Made by a program: the position numbers and the translations under genes. A model generated the notes under the pieces. It was not told the origin of the DNA and did not search any database. It was given only the letters and a program-made list of their open reading frames with translations. From the NCBI GenBank assembly GCA_035373625.1, contig DAOSNS010000027.1:1-64000 (forward strand): DNA of 64,000 bases, given 5' to 3'. This stretch comes from DSWT01 sp035373625. Lineage in GTDB: Bacteria; Chloroflexota; Anaerolineae; B4-G1; SLSP01. Each line of letters opens with the position of its first letter. The stretch's first letter is position 1. Below, piece after piece: positions 27,901 to 36,077 of this stretch.

Positions 27901-30900
27901 TACAACGTCCGCCAACAAGCCGAAGATGGCAATTTTTACTGGACGTGGAGTGTGGAAGACATCCCCGTCTACACCACCACCGTAACCACGGATGCAACCA
28001 CGGATGTAACCACGGATGCAACCACGGATGCAACCACGGATGCAACCACGGATGCGACCACGGACGGGATGGGCAAGGCAATTGCATCATTCACGCCCCC
28101 CAGGTCAGGCAGCTACAAAGTCCGCGCTACGGGTAAGGATGCGCGCGGCAACGTCATCCGCAGTAGCACCTACATCTGGGTATGGGGCGGTGGCGAGGCT
28201 TACTGGCGTCGCGACAGCACCAATCGCATCCAACTCATCGCCGATAAGGACAGTTACACGGTCGGCGACGTGGCCGAAATCCTCATTCCCTCGCCGTATA
28301 GCGGCACGGTCAATGCTTTGGTAACGATCGAACGCGGGCACATCCTCGAAACTGCCGTCATCGAACTGTACAGCAACAGCGAGGTCCTGCGCGTGCCCAT
28401 CACCGCGCAGCACATTCCCAATATCTACGTCTCCGTGATCATCGTGCAGGGCGCAGATCGGGCGACCGACGGTCTGGCGACATTCAAGATGGGTCTGGTC
28501 ATGCTACCGGTCTCCACAGAGGAGAAGGAGCTGACGATCACCCTCACGCCAGATAAGCCACTTGAAAGCGGCGAGTATTACCATCCCCGCGACACGGCCA
28601 CCTACGATGTGCTGGTGACCGACCACGCCGGCAATCCTGTGGAAGCGGAATTGTCGCTGCGGATGGCGGACCTGGCGGTGCTGGCGCTCGCCGACGAGAC
28701 CGGGCCGTCACTGTTGGAGCATTTCTGGAGCCAGCGAGGGCTGGGCGTGCGCACCTCCACAGCATTGGCAGTGGCGATGGAAGCCTACAACCGCGAACTC
28801 GCGCCCGCAGCCAAAGGCGGCGGTGGCGGCGTTGAGGAGGGATTCATCCGCACCAATTTCGCCGATACCGCATTTTGGGACCCCGTCGTACGCACCGATA
28901 AGAACGGACGCGCGCAGGTGCAGGTGAAGCTGCCGGATAATCTGACGACATGGCGCATGCAGGCGCGCGGCATCACCGCCGACACTCGTGTGGGGCGCGC
29001 CGATGTGGACGTACTCAGCACCCTTGATCTGCTCGTGCGTCCGCTGTTGCCGCGCTTCTTCGTCGTCGGCGACCGTGCGGAGATTGCCACCATCGTCCAC
29101 AACAACACCGGCGCGGCGGTCTCCGCCGTCGTGACGCTCACCGTCGAAGGGTTGGAGGTTGCCGGCGCGTTGCAACAGCAGGTGAACATTCCGGCGGGCG
29201 ATAAGGTGAAAGTCGTGTGGCCGGTCACGGCGCTGCCCGGCGCACAGGTTGTCGTGCGGATGGAAGCCCGCGCCGGCGCTTACTACGACGGGCGCGAGGA
29301 CACCCTGCCCGTCTACCGCTATTCGACGCCGGAGGTTGTGGGCACGGCCGGCCGCCTTGCCGAACCCGGATTGCGCCAGGAGATCGTCCAACTGCCGCGC
29401 GTCTTCGACCCCACACAGGGCGAGTTGACCGTGCAACTGGACGGCTCATTGACCGGCGCCACCGTAGACGCGCTGAAATATCTGGAGCACTTCCCTTACG
29501 AGTGCGTCGAGCAAACCGTCAGCCGCTTCCTGCCCAATGTGCTGACCTATCAGGCGTTGCAGGAAATGAACATCGTGCGCCCCGGCCTCAAAGAAAAACT
29601 CACCGAACAGGTAGGGGTGGCGTTGCAACGGCTCTACGCGCAGCAAAAGTACGACGGCGGCTGGGGATGGTGGCAATCGGATAGCAGCAACCCCTATCTC
29701 ACCGCTTACGTGCTCCAGGGGCTATTGGAAGCGTATCGCGCCGGCTTTACCGTGGATAACGCCGTAATCCACAAAGCCGCTGCCTTCCTGCGCAACAACC
29801 TCGTTTCGGCGGATCAGGCAATGCCGCATTGGCAGGCGAACCGTCTGGCGTACCAGCTTTACATCCTGGGTGAGTACCTCAACCTCATCAATAACGCAGA
29901 GCCGGCGGGCGAGTTATCGCGAGCCATTCAGCTCTTCGAAGTGCGTCACCGGCTGGATCACTACGGGCGGGCAATCCTGGCGGTCGCTTTGGGACTATTG
30001 GAGCCGGCGGAAAAGAGCCGCGTCAACACCCTGCTCTCCGATCTGAACGGCGCCGCCATCTACAGCGCCACGGGCACGCACTGGGAAGAGGCGCAGCCCG
30101 ACTACTGGAACATGAACACCGACATCCGCACCACCGCGACGGTTCTCTGGGCGATGGCGCGCCACAATCCGCAGAGCGACCTGTTGCCCAACATCGTCCG
30201 TTGGCTGATGAACGTCCGCAAGGAAGGCTACTGGGGCACGACGCAATCCACCGCGTGGTCACTGATGGCGTTGGTGGCCTACATGCGCGCCACCGGCGAA
30301 TTGCGCGGCGACTTCAGTTACACCGTCACCCTGAACGGTACGCTGCTGCTGAAGGGGGACTACACCGCGGCCAACATTGACGAGAGCCAGAAGCTCACGG
30401 TGGCGATTGCCGAATTGCTGGTCGAGGAAGGGAACCGGCTTATCATCGAGCGGCTTCCGGCGTCGGGCGGACAAACAGGCGAGGGACAACTCTATTACAC
30501 CGCGCACCTGCGCTATTTCCTGCCTGTCGAGCAAGTGAAAGCGTTGGATCGCGGGATCATCATCGCGCGGCAATATAGCCCTGTGGACAATCCGAGCGCT
30601 TACGTGGATAGCGCGCAGGTCGGCGAGGTGATCCGCGTCAAACTGACCGTCATTGCTCCCACCGACCTGTACTACGTCGTCGTCGAGGATCCGCTGCCGG
30701 CCGGCTGTGAGGCCGTGGACGCAACGCTCAACACCACAAGCGTCGTTGGCGAACGGCCCGGCGTGCGCAACCTCACGGCGGAAGCAGAGGATGTCTGGTA
30801 TCGCTGGTATGGCTGGGGATGGTGGTGGTTCTCGCACTCCGAAATCCGCGACGAGAAGGTAGCCCTCTTCGCCACCTACCTGCCGCGCGGGACTTACGAA

Positions 30901-31026
30901 TACAGCTACATCATGCGCGCCAGTGTGCCGGGAACGTACAACGTGATCCCCGCGACAGCTTACGAGATGTACTTCCCGGAAGTGTTTGGACGCAGCGATG
31001 GGGGGCGGTTTACGGTGAAAGAATAG
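24928..31026 (+). CDS. Alpha-2-macroglobulin-family lipoprotein (bacterial MG/thioester protein)
   Basis: A 2032-residue exported protein. The signal peptide ends in lipobox LMSAC (Cys20), then a Thr/Pro-rich linker to about residue 50, so it is a lipid-anchored surface or periplasmic protein. Two or three Ig-like SbsA-type domains (TPRTEAKHIGPNEVISVTFNQPM) precede the MG domains, where APLGTYYIQ and FRLAEYRKPEFQVAV mark MG2/MG3. The alpha-macroglobulin core has FWDPVVRTDKNGRAQVQVKL and the thioester motif YECVEQ at Cys1526, with GGWGWW in the thioester domain. Such proteins trap attacking proteases and pair with PBP1C. An in-frame 12-base tandem repeat encodes TTDA units from residue 1020. 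AGGAGGA precedes the ATG. Confidence 0.92.
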   Translation: MKKQRWISVCILLALLMSACKFITGPEVTPEPTSVATATPKATASPTAPPTPALPYPAPRLLFRTPETGEAQALDAPIELVFDQPMDTDSVAQAFSISPPVKGALQWADKRTLVFTPAEPLTRGASYRVTVAQNARNAEGTPLADPIAFDFQTVGHLLVSEVQPVPDSDDIAPDSSVTVVFNRPVVPLTAIGSQGKLPDPLTFTPPVRGKGEWLNTSIYRFHPEGGFMPATRYTARIAAGLHDTLGAPLEEDYTWTFTTLRPAVLAWTPRTEAKHIGPNEVISVTFNQPMDHASVEASFSLSINNQPVAGSFRWAGGETPLAAETMAFVPAAPLPRNVRPYVNLSAAAHAHNSDVTLPQAYAWRFYTVKDPGVISTSPEDGATNVSPYSDIVITFASPMQKDRLMDYVRIIPQPTSVYTYWMDNDTELRIAFAMEPATVYNLTLDGEAPDKYGAPLGQTLRLRFTTGDLYPFARFNTGRELGTFNAYTDTVVYASYRNVFQLDVELYRMSPETFSLFYSDYQYRESFRPSISSLVRRWSVPVNPPRNKNRLIGLQMVDANAEQLPPGIYYLQISAPEVRAYDPKAAPSRYIFIRSRVNLTLKQTNTESLVWATDLATGEPVPNLPIRFKGARVGWHGDGLTDSDGVCLTTDRPQTAIWDSYFAFAAQPGDPGFAVAFNEWENDISPWNFDINADYGPAGRYVGYLYTDRPIYRPGQTVYFKGIVRADDDAHYTVPEDMRTIPVRISDPEGKELYNERLNLSDMGTFFGELALDGEAPLGTYYIQIEVPDHDLYASTSFRLAEYRKPEFQVAVTTDRDAYLNGETINVVVEASYYFGGPVANAQVYWNVLSAEYGFNYQCPRGEKCPPYSWTDYDWERDRGGYGGYGRLIASGQASTDEHGRAVFTVPADIGEELTSRRFTIEANVADINNQYVSHRTTAIVHKGQYYIGLAPQGRIAKAGEEHRVDLLTVDWDGAPVAAGPLEVVFMEHRWYNVRQQAEDGNFYWTWSVEDIPVYTTTVTTDATTDVTTDATTDATTDATTDATTDGMGKAIASFTPPRSGSYKVRATGKDARGNVIRSSTYIWVWGGGEAYWRRDSTNRIQLIADKDSYTVGDVAEILIPSPYSGTVNALVTIERGHILETAVIELYSNSEVLRVPITAQHIPNIYVSVIIVQGADRATDGLATFKMGLVMLPVSTEEKELTITLTPDKPLESGEYYHPRDTATYDVLVTDHAGNPVEAELSLRMADLAVLALADETGPSLLEHFWSQRGLGVRTSTALAVAMEAYNRELAPAAKGGGGGVEEGFIRTNFADTAFWDPVVRTDKNGRAQVQVKLPDNLTTWRMQARGITADTRVGRADVDVLSTLDLLVRPLLPRFFVVGDRAEIATIVHNNTGAAVSAVVTLTVEGLEVAGALQQQVNIPAGDKVKVVWPVTALPGAQVVVRMEARAGAYYDGREDTLPVYRYSTPEVVGTAGRLAEPGLRQEIVQLPRVFDPTQGELTVQLDGSLTGATVDALKYLEHFPYECVEQTVSRFLPNVLTYQALQEMNIVRPGLKEKLTEQVGVALQRLYAQQKYDGGWGWWQSDSSNPYLTAYVLQGLLEAYRAGFTVDNAVIHKAAAFLRNNLVSADQAMPHWQANRLAYQLYILGEYLNLINNAEPAGELSRAIQLFEVRHRLDHYGRAILAVALGLLEPAEKSRVNTLLSDLNGAAIYSATGTHWEEAQPDYWNMNTDIRTTATVLWAMARHNPQSDLLPNIVRWLMNVRKEGYWGTTQSTAWSLMALVAYMRATGELRGDFSYTVTLNGTLLLKGDYTAANIDESQKLTVAIAELLVEEGNRLIIERLPASGGQTGEGQLYYTAHLRYFLPVEQVKALDRGIIIARQYSPVDNPSAYVDSAQVGEVIRVKLTVIAPTDLYYVVVEDPLPAGCEAVDATLNTTSVVGERPGVRNLTAEAEDVWYRWYGWGWWWFSHSEIRDEKVALFATYLPRGTYEYSYIMRASVPGTYNVIPATAYEMYFPEVFGRSDGGRFTVKE
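27985..28068 (+). repeat. 12-bp in-frame tandem repeat inside the macroglobulin gene
   Basis: Six units of ACCACGGATGCA (variants GTA and GCG at the third codon) plus a diverged seventh, encoding Thr-Thr-Asp-Ala repeats. Copy-number change keeps the reading frame. Confidence 0.9.
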
Positions 31027-31153
31027 GGGAAGAACATCAAGAAAGCATAGACGACAACGACTTACAAGGGTGTCGGTTTCATCAACTTAGACGACGGCCA
31101 ATCGTCGTTGGTCGTTCCCTACCTGTTATCTCAAGCTTCCGGTGCGCCACATC

Positions 31154-32650
31154 TCAACGGTCTGCTGCCGCGGGTCGGCGGATGCCTCCCTTGCGCCTTA
31201 GATTAAAGCCATACAAATAGATATCGGGAACGTGGATGCGTTGATCTTGGGTGCGGCGCAAGATACCCAGCGACAGCAGGTGATCCAACAGCTTATCCGG
31301 GTCGGTAGAAGGGGGACGGTGTTCCATTGCCTGCCAATCAATTCCTTGCAAAATTTCAAGTAATTGTTGGCGCTGCATCGGCACCTTTTGCCCATCCAGT
31401 GGATCACGCAAGGCGGTCAACCACGGGTATTCTTCTTCCACCAACTCTTTGATGCGCAGTTCAGAGACCTGCTTGATCGCTGCCGCAAACGACGTTGGCG
31501 AGAGAACCAGGTCACCGCTGCCGGAGCGTTCCCGTTCATATTGGGCGGCCAGGGCAAACAGGTTCAGCATCGAACGGGGTACGATCTCGCGGTTGGCATC
31601 CTGAAGATGATTGGGGGGCCATTCAAAGGTGCGGCCTTTGGTTGGCCCGGCGCCCATGAATTGCCCCATCATCTTTTCTACCACCTTTCGCAAATCATCT
31701 TCTTTGGGCCATGGGGCAGCGTAAATCCACCCCAGGCGGTCGCGCTGCTCGAAGCGCAGACCGGCTTGCTCAAGATACAAACGACATTCGTCGCCCTGAT
31801 TGCCCCACAGCTTGAAAACAAGCTGATACAACTGGATGGGCGTCCAGATCAGCTCAAACTGATGCCCGGTCAATTTGGAGGCATCGGGGAAATTCAAAAA
31901 CTCGGGGGCAAACAGGTCGCGGCGCAAGAAAATCTTAGGCCGGATGCGTTGCCAGCGCCGCCACTGACCCAGCCAAAATTGCAAAAGCGCCTGGATCAGA
32001 CTGCGTTTTTCATCCCATTCGACCGCCATAACATCCAAATCGTCATAGGTGGCAAACAGGTAACGCTGCTGCTCGACCAAAAAACTATCCAGGCGATTCA
32101 AGGCCGTGTCCACGTCTTCCAGATGTTGCACCACCCCGATGTGCCAATCTGAAACCCTTTCCAGGTGACTCAAGGCACCGTGTAGGTCGGCGGGCAATTG
32201 TCGGCGCAGAAACTCTGCCGCCGGGGTTGTTGAACCGAGGATGCTCCCCACCAGCAAGCCACGCCAGAAATCCATCAGATCGGTGCGCGATTTACCCGCT
32301 GCAAACCGCTGCAAAATAGTTTCCCCTGGAAAATTGAGGCCGTGGATGGTCCCGCGCGTGGTAAAGCCGGGCAACCACCAGCCCTCGGCGGCCCGCCCCT
32401 GGTAGCCCAAAATTTGTGGTCCTTGAGGTAAGTTGATGACCCGGAAGAGATGTGACTTGCCCGCCCCGCGCCCACCGGTGATCAAGAGGATATCGGGATC
32501 GAGGGCGTTCAGGTGTGTCTGGATCGGCAGTGTTCGCGGCAGCAATTCGGTTTCGTCCACCATCTCGGCCTTGCCCATCGGCCGATCACTAACCAGACTG
32601 GCAATGGCGGCCAGACCGGACAACAAGGCGTCACGATTTTCTACCATCAT
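31154..32650 (-). CDS. P-loop ATPase, third gene of the HEPN/KGGVGR cassette
   Basis: A 498-residue protein of no family I can name. Walker A is ITGGRGAGKSHLFR (about residues 57-70) and a candidate Walker B is YLFATYDDLDVM (about 200-211), so it should hydrolyse ATP. The middle has repeated aromatic/hydrophobic segments but no clear membrane helix. The C-terminal 150 residues resemble a winged-helix or similar effector (LLEILQGIDWQAMEH...LLDHLLSLGILRR). Starts TGATG: the stop of the KGGVGR gene and this ATG share one base; a GTG just before and an ATG just after are alternatives. The adjacent divergent strand and the cassette layout suggest a conflict/defence role; that is inference. Confidence 0.7.
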   Translation of the reverse strand: MMVENRDALLSGLAAIASLVSDRPMGKAEMVDETELLPRTLPIQTHLNALDPDILLITGGRGAGKSHLFRVINLPQGPQILGYQGRAAEGWWLPGFTTRGTIHGLNFPGETILQRFAAGKSRTDLMDFWRGLLVGSILGSTTPAAEFLRRQLPADLHGALSHLERVSDWHIGVVQHLEDVDTALNRLDSFLVEQQRYLFATYDDLDVMAVEWDEKRSLIQALLQFWLGQWRRWQRIRPKIFLRRDLFAPEFLNFPDASKLTGHQFELIWTPIQLYQLVFKLWGNQGDECRLYLEQAGLRFEQRDRLGWIYAAPWPKEDDLRKVVEKMMGQFMGAGPTKGRTFEWPPNHLQDANREIVPRSMLNLFALAAQYERERSGSGDLVLSPTSFAAAIKQVSELRIKELVEEEYPWLTALRDPLDGQKVPMQRQQLLEILQGIDWQAMEHRPPSTDPDKLLDHLLSLGILRRTQDQRIHVPDIYLYGFNLRRKGGIRRPAAADR

Positions 32651-33942
32651 CACACCGTTTCTCTCTGTAAATAAATGCCCATTTGACGGGCAAGTCGGAC
32701 AAACGGACCGATAGGGCTTGTCAAGACGGTCTCTACGGCCTGCAAGTTGTTCACGTTGAGCAGGTCGTCGGTATAAAAGATGGGCAGACCATAGGGTGCG
32801 TCGTCGCGGTCAATATCGGGCATCGTCTCATCCTCACGATAATACGCCGCCTGAAACAGATCAAACGCGCGTTGCCGGAACCGCTCGTTAGCCGCCGGAT
32901 CGTAGCGGGTCGGCGTCGCCATCGCATGCACCAAGAACACTTCGCTGCGCCTGGCACGCATGCCCAAAATCGGCAGAACGACTCGGAATCCATCCCAACT
33001 TTGAGGGGTATCCAGGCCGAACAGCACATCCAGGTGACTCAAACCGTTCAGAGAGAGTCCCCCCAAGTCATGCAGGCCAGAACGAACATCAAGCAAAATA
33101 AAGTCGGGAGAATACTCGGCATGGATCTGACGCAGCAGATGCTTAAGAGGATTGTCTTGTTGGGTAACGAATTTTTCAAAATCCAGCCGCGCGATTTTGT
33201 CCAAAAAAGCGCCATTCAGTCGGCCGGCGGTGAACACATAAAGCGGCTGGCCCGTTTCACCGCTCCATTGAGTTTGTGTCACACTGTAAGGAGATAGCAA
33301 AGCCGGTTGTTGGTCTGCAAGCTGCACCTCAAGCAGGTAATCCACCACCCCTTCTTCCGGCGGGTCAATCCCGGCCAGCAAAAGGCCGCCCAGTCCTGGT
33401 GCTTCCAGGTCAAGGTCAAGCACGGCCACTCGATGTCCGGCGCGGGACAAAAGGATGGCCACAGCCGCCAAAGCAGTAGTGCGTCCCACACCCCCCTTGA
33501 ATGAGTAGAAAGAAACAATGGCCGGAGCATCCGGCTCATCAAGCGACCAGGGGGGTTGGGCCTGGCTTAACAGCCATGACGACTTGGAAAAGGTACGCTC
33601 CAGTTTGTACCACTCAACTCCGGTGTGAGATGGCACGTCAAGCCAGCGTTCGCGCTGCGGTGATTCATCAATGGCTTCCTTGAGTGCCTCGTGTGCGCGG
33701 TCATGGCGATCTCCGGTTGGCCAGATTTGGCCACCCCAATACGGCCCCAAGGCTTGCTCCAACCGTTTTTTTAATGCCTCACGTTCAGCCTGGGAACAGG
33801 TTTGCCCGCTCTTGAACTTGAAGGCCAGGCGCACCCGCCCGTGCAAATCACGGATGAGCGTGACCGATTGCACCTTTGAAATCCAGGAGACAGATTCCAC
33901 CACATTGACCGTTTGAGACAAGACTTGGTCAAAACGAATCAT
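32650..33942 (-). CDS. KGGVGR-type ParA/MinD-like ATPase
   Basis: A 430-residue protein. The N-terminal about 140 residues are a distinct domain (IRFDQVLSQTVNVVESV...LHGRVRLAFKFKSGQ) of unknown role. Then comes a deviant Walker A of the ParA/MinD class, FYSFKGGVGRTT (about residues 144-155). VLDLDLEAPGLGGL supplies the A'/switch aspartates, and FILLDVRSGLHDLGG is the Walker B-like strand. KGGVGR in place of the usual KGGVGKT is the hallmark of a variant ATPase group seen in bacterial conflict cassettes. The start at 33942 overlaps the HEPN stop (ATGA) and is served by GGAGGT lying inside the HEPN gene, so the three genes are translationally coupled. Confidence 0.85.
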   Translation of the reverse strand: MIRFDQVLSQTVNVVESVSWISKVQSVTLIRDLHGRVRLAFKFKSGQTCSQAEREALKKRLEQALGPYWGGQIWPTGDRHDRAHEALKEAIDESPQRERWLDVPSHTGVEWYKLERTFSKSSWLLSQAQPPWSLDEPDAPAIVSFYSFKGGVGRTTALAAVAILLSRAGHRVAVLDLDLEAPGLGGLLLAGIDPPEEGVVDYLLEVQLADQQPALLSPYSVTQTQWSGETGQPLYVFTAGRLNGAFLDKIARLDFEKFVTQQDNPLKHLLRQIHAEYSPDFILLDVRSGLHDLGGLSLNGLSHLDVLFGLDTPQSWDGFRVVLPILGMRARRSEVFLVHAMATPTRYDPAANERFRQRAFDLFQAAYYREDETMPDIDRDDAPYGLPIFYTDDLLNVNNLQAVETVLTSPIGPFVRLARQMGIYLQRETV

Positions 33943-34343
33943 TGAGGTACCTCCGGGAGCAGACCATCCAGGACCATCCCAATCAAAACTTTTCGAGCTA
34001 TCTCGTCGGCTTGTTGGACCATCCGACAAAATTCAGGCTTGCACTGCGGAGCTGTGGTTTCATATCGCTGTTCGGTACTCCAACCGTCCACTCCGCCTTC
34101 AACGCGGTAACGGGCATTCTCCGGCGTCAACACCAGAGCCAGAGCCAGGGCATCTCGGCTCAATGTCGTGAGGCTGTGACCAAGACCTCGTACATTTGGC
34201 AAAGAGCTGGCCTGGAATAAGGCCTTGAACGAACACTCGGCGACATAACCGGCCAGGTAAGCCGCTTCTTGCCAGCGATTGGACAGCGATAGAAACTCGA
34301 CATTGTCCCAATGTCGTGCTGCTGCTGACGGATAGTCTTCCAT
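33939..34343 (-). CDS. HEPN-like small protein
   Basis: A 134-residue helical protein. The segment EAAYLAGYVAECSFKALFQ followed by LGHSLTTLSRDAL matches the HEPN pattern of helix, GYxxExxxKALL, then a GH-S/D-L turn. The Rx4-6H RNase motif is not evident, so it may be an adaptor or inactive ribonuclease. The start at 34343 was chosen because AGAGGAG lies just before it; the open frame extends 45 codons further but over a promoter. First gene of a three-gene unit behind a consensus promoter. Confidence 0.65.
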   Translation of the reverse strand: MEDYPSAAARHWDNVEFLSLSNRWQEAAYLAGYVAECSFKALFQASSLPNVRGLGHSLTTLSRDALALALVLTPENARYRVEGGVDGWSTEQRYETTAPQCKPEFCRMVQQADEIARKVLIGMVLDGLLPEVPQ

Positions 34344-34418
34344 GTCACTCCTCTTACTGTACTGTGAGGACAGAGCTGCAAATCTGTCAAGCAAACGGCA
34401 AGTTCTATTTAACCTGGT

Positions 34419-34447
34419 ATTATCGCCCCGCACAAAGAAACTGTCAA
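34419..34447 (-). promoter_or_regulatory. Consensus promoter of the HEPN/KGGVGR/ATPase cassette
   Basis: On the complement, TTGACA (34442-34447), a 17-base spacer and GATAAT (34419-34424). The start would lie about 70 bases before the HEPN ATG. Confidence 0.8.
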
Positions 34448-34551
34448 CACGTGCTAACTTACGATAAAAGGCTGTCAATTGTTCGCCGCCGACCTTCTAT
34501 CGCTGTTTGTCGGTCAATCCTATCCGCTTTCTTGCTCAATGCATGAGCGTT

Positions 34552-35904
34552 TCACAAGTAAGATCTCAACCCCATCGCCGCCAACATCTCCGCGTTGCTT
34601 TTGAATTTGAACAGTTCCACGCCCAACTCGGCGGCCTTTTGCTGCTCGATGGCTTCCAGACGCTGCCAGTCTTCCTTGCGCACCAGGGGTTTGTGGAGTT
34701 GCGTCAGCCGCGCCGCGAGTTTCTCCGCCGCAGCCGGATCGAAGCCGGGTGACTCGCCGATGTAACGCATGATGGCTTCCACGCAGTTGCCGGCGTCTTT
34801 GCGTGCCAGTCCCACCTGGCCCTTGCTGGCTTTGCGCGCCCATCCGGCAACAAAAACCCCTTCGATCGGCGTATTGGTCTGGGGATCGAACACCTCGTAA
34901 CTTTCACCATCCACCGGATAGCGCGGCGTGGGGTTCTTGACGAACTCGCTGCCCTGCACCGGCAGGCCAAAACATTCGCTCACCTTGTCGCCGATGCAGA
35001 AGATGACGGTATCCACATCCAGTACGCGCTGAGTATCGAGACGCCGCGCGCGCGTTTCGCCGTTTTCCTGTAAGACGAGTTCGGTATCATCCACTTCCAG
35101 CCCGGCAACGCCCCCCTCGGCGTTCGCCAGGATGCGGCGCGGGGATGAGAGGAAACGAAAACGGATGCGCGTCGCGGAGACCGGCTCCAGTGCTCGGCGC
35201 GATAGCGCCGAGAGGATGAAGTTTTTGGCCTCGTCGGGGTCTTGCCCCACCGCGCGTACCCGATCCGCCACCCGCACAATTTCGGCATCCAGGTCTTCCA
35301 GGTCGAAGTTGCGCGCAATGTACTCCATCTCCTGCCGGGTGAATTTGACCTCGGCCGGCCCGCGCCGTGCCACCGCGATGATCTCATCCACACGCACATC
35401 GCGGGTGAGCCAGTGGGCGATGTCGGCCATCACGTTGCCCACACCGATCAACGCCACGCGCTTGCCGATGGTGAATTCCTGCTCGCTGAACGGTGGCAGA
35501 TTGTTGTAGTGGTAAAGCAGCGGTTTGGAGTGATACACGCCTTTCAGATCTTCGCCGGGCAGGCCGAGCCATTTGGTTCCCTGTGCCCCCACGGCAACCA
35601 TGATGGCGGCGAACCCCATCTGCCGCAGTTCTGCCAGCGTCACGTCGCCGTCTTCCTCCACGCTGACGTTGCCGTAATAAGTGATGTCCGGCGAGGCCAG
35701 AATTTTGCGGAATTGCTTGCGCAGTCCCTCTTTGATGCTGTACTTGTCGTAGTAGATGCCGTACTCGGCCAGACCGCCGGGTTTGATGTCGCGATTGAGC
35801 AGCACGACGCGCGCGCCATGCTCAACGAGGCTGCCGGCGCCAAACAACCCCGCCGGCCCCGCGCCGATAACGGCCACAACGGGTTTTGCGTGTTCTTCGG
35901 TCAT
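34552..35904 (-). CDS. FAD/NAD(P)-dependent oxidoreductase (ferredoxin-NADP reductase/adrenodoxin-reductase type)
   Basis: A 450-residue flavoenzyme. The first dinucleotide fold is VAVIGAGPAGLFGAGSL (FAD), and a second is VALIGVGNVMADIAHWL (NADP). The insertion with RRGPAEVKFTRQEME and the late VAGWARKASKGQVGLARKD segment match the adrenodoxin reductase/FprA branch and GltD relatives. Probably transfers electrons between NADPH and ferredoxin. No partner ferredoxin lies nearby. A TATAAT with TGC before it (35946-35954) and GGGGAGGA support the start. Confidence 0.88.
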   Translation of the reverse strand: MTEEHAKPVVAVIGAGPAGLFGAGSLVEHGARVVLLNRDIKPGGLAEYGIYYDKYSIKEGLRKQFRKILASPDITYYGNVSVEEDGDVTLAELRQMGFAAIMVAVGAQGTKWLGLPGEDLKGVYHSKPLLYHYNNLPPFSEQEFTIGKRVALIGVGNVMADIAHWLTRDVRVDEIIAVARRGPAEVKFTRQEMEYIARNFDLEDLDAEIVRVADRVRAVGQDPDEAKNFILSALSRRALEPVSATRIRFRFLSSPRRILANAEGGVAGLEVDDTELVLQENGETRARRLDTQRVLDVDTVIFCIGDKVSECFGLPVQGSEFVKNPTPRYPVDGESYEVFDPQTNTPIEGVFVAGWARKASKGQVGLARKDAGNCVEAIMRYIGESPGFDPAAAEKLAARLTQLHKPLVRKEDWQRLEAIEQQKAAELGVELFKFKSNAEMLAAMGLRSYL

Positions 35905-35945
35905 GGGTTCCTCCCCTGGCTGGAATTGGGATCAGTTGAGGGGCT

Positions 35946-35954
35946 ATTATAGCA
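35946..35954 (-). promoter_or_regulatory. Extended -10 promoter of the ferredoxin reductase-like gene
   Basis: TGCTATAAT on the complement, about 42 bases before the ATG. Confidence 0.5.
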
Positions 35955-36077
35955 CACGTCGCCAGAAGTGCCCATTATGGGCGGGGCTTTATCTTCCGCT
36001 AAATGCCCAAATTCCTTTGTGTAACGGTACTTGTGTGGATTGAGGACATTCTGTTTTCGACGGCCTGACCGTATCGT

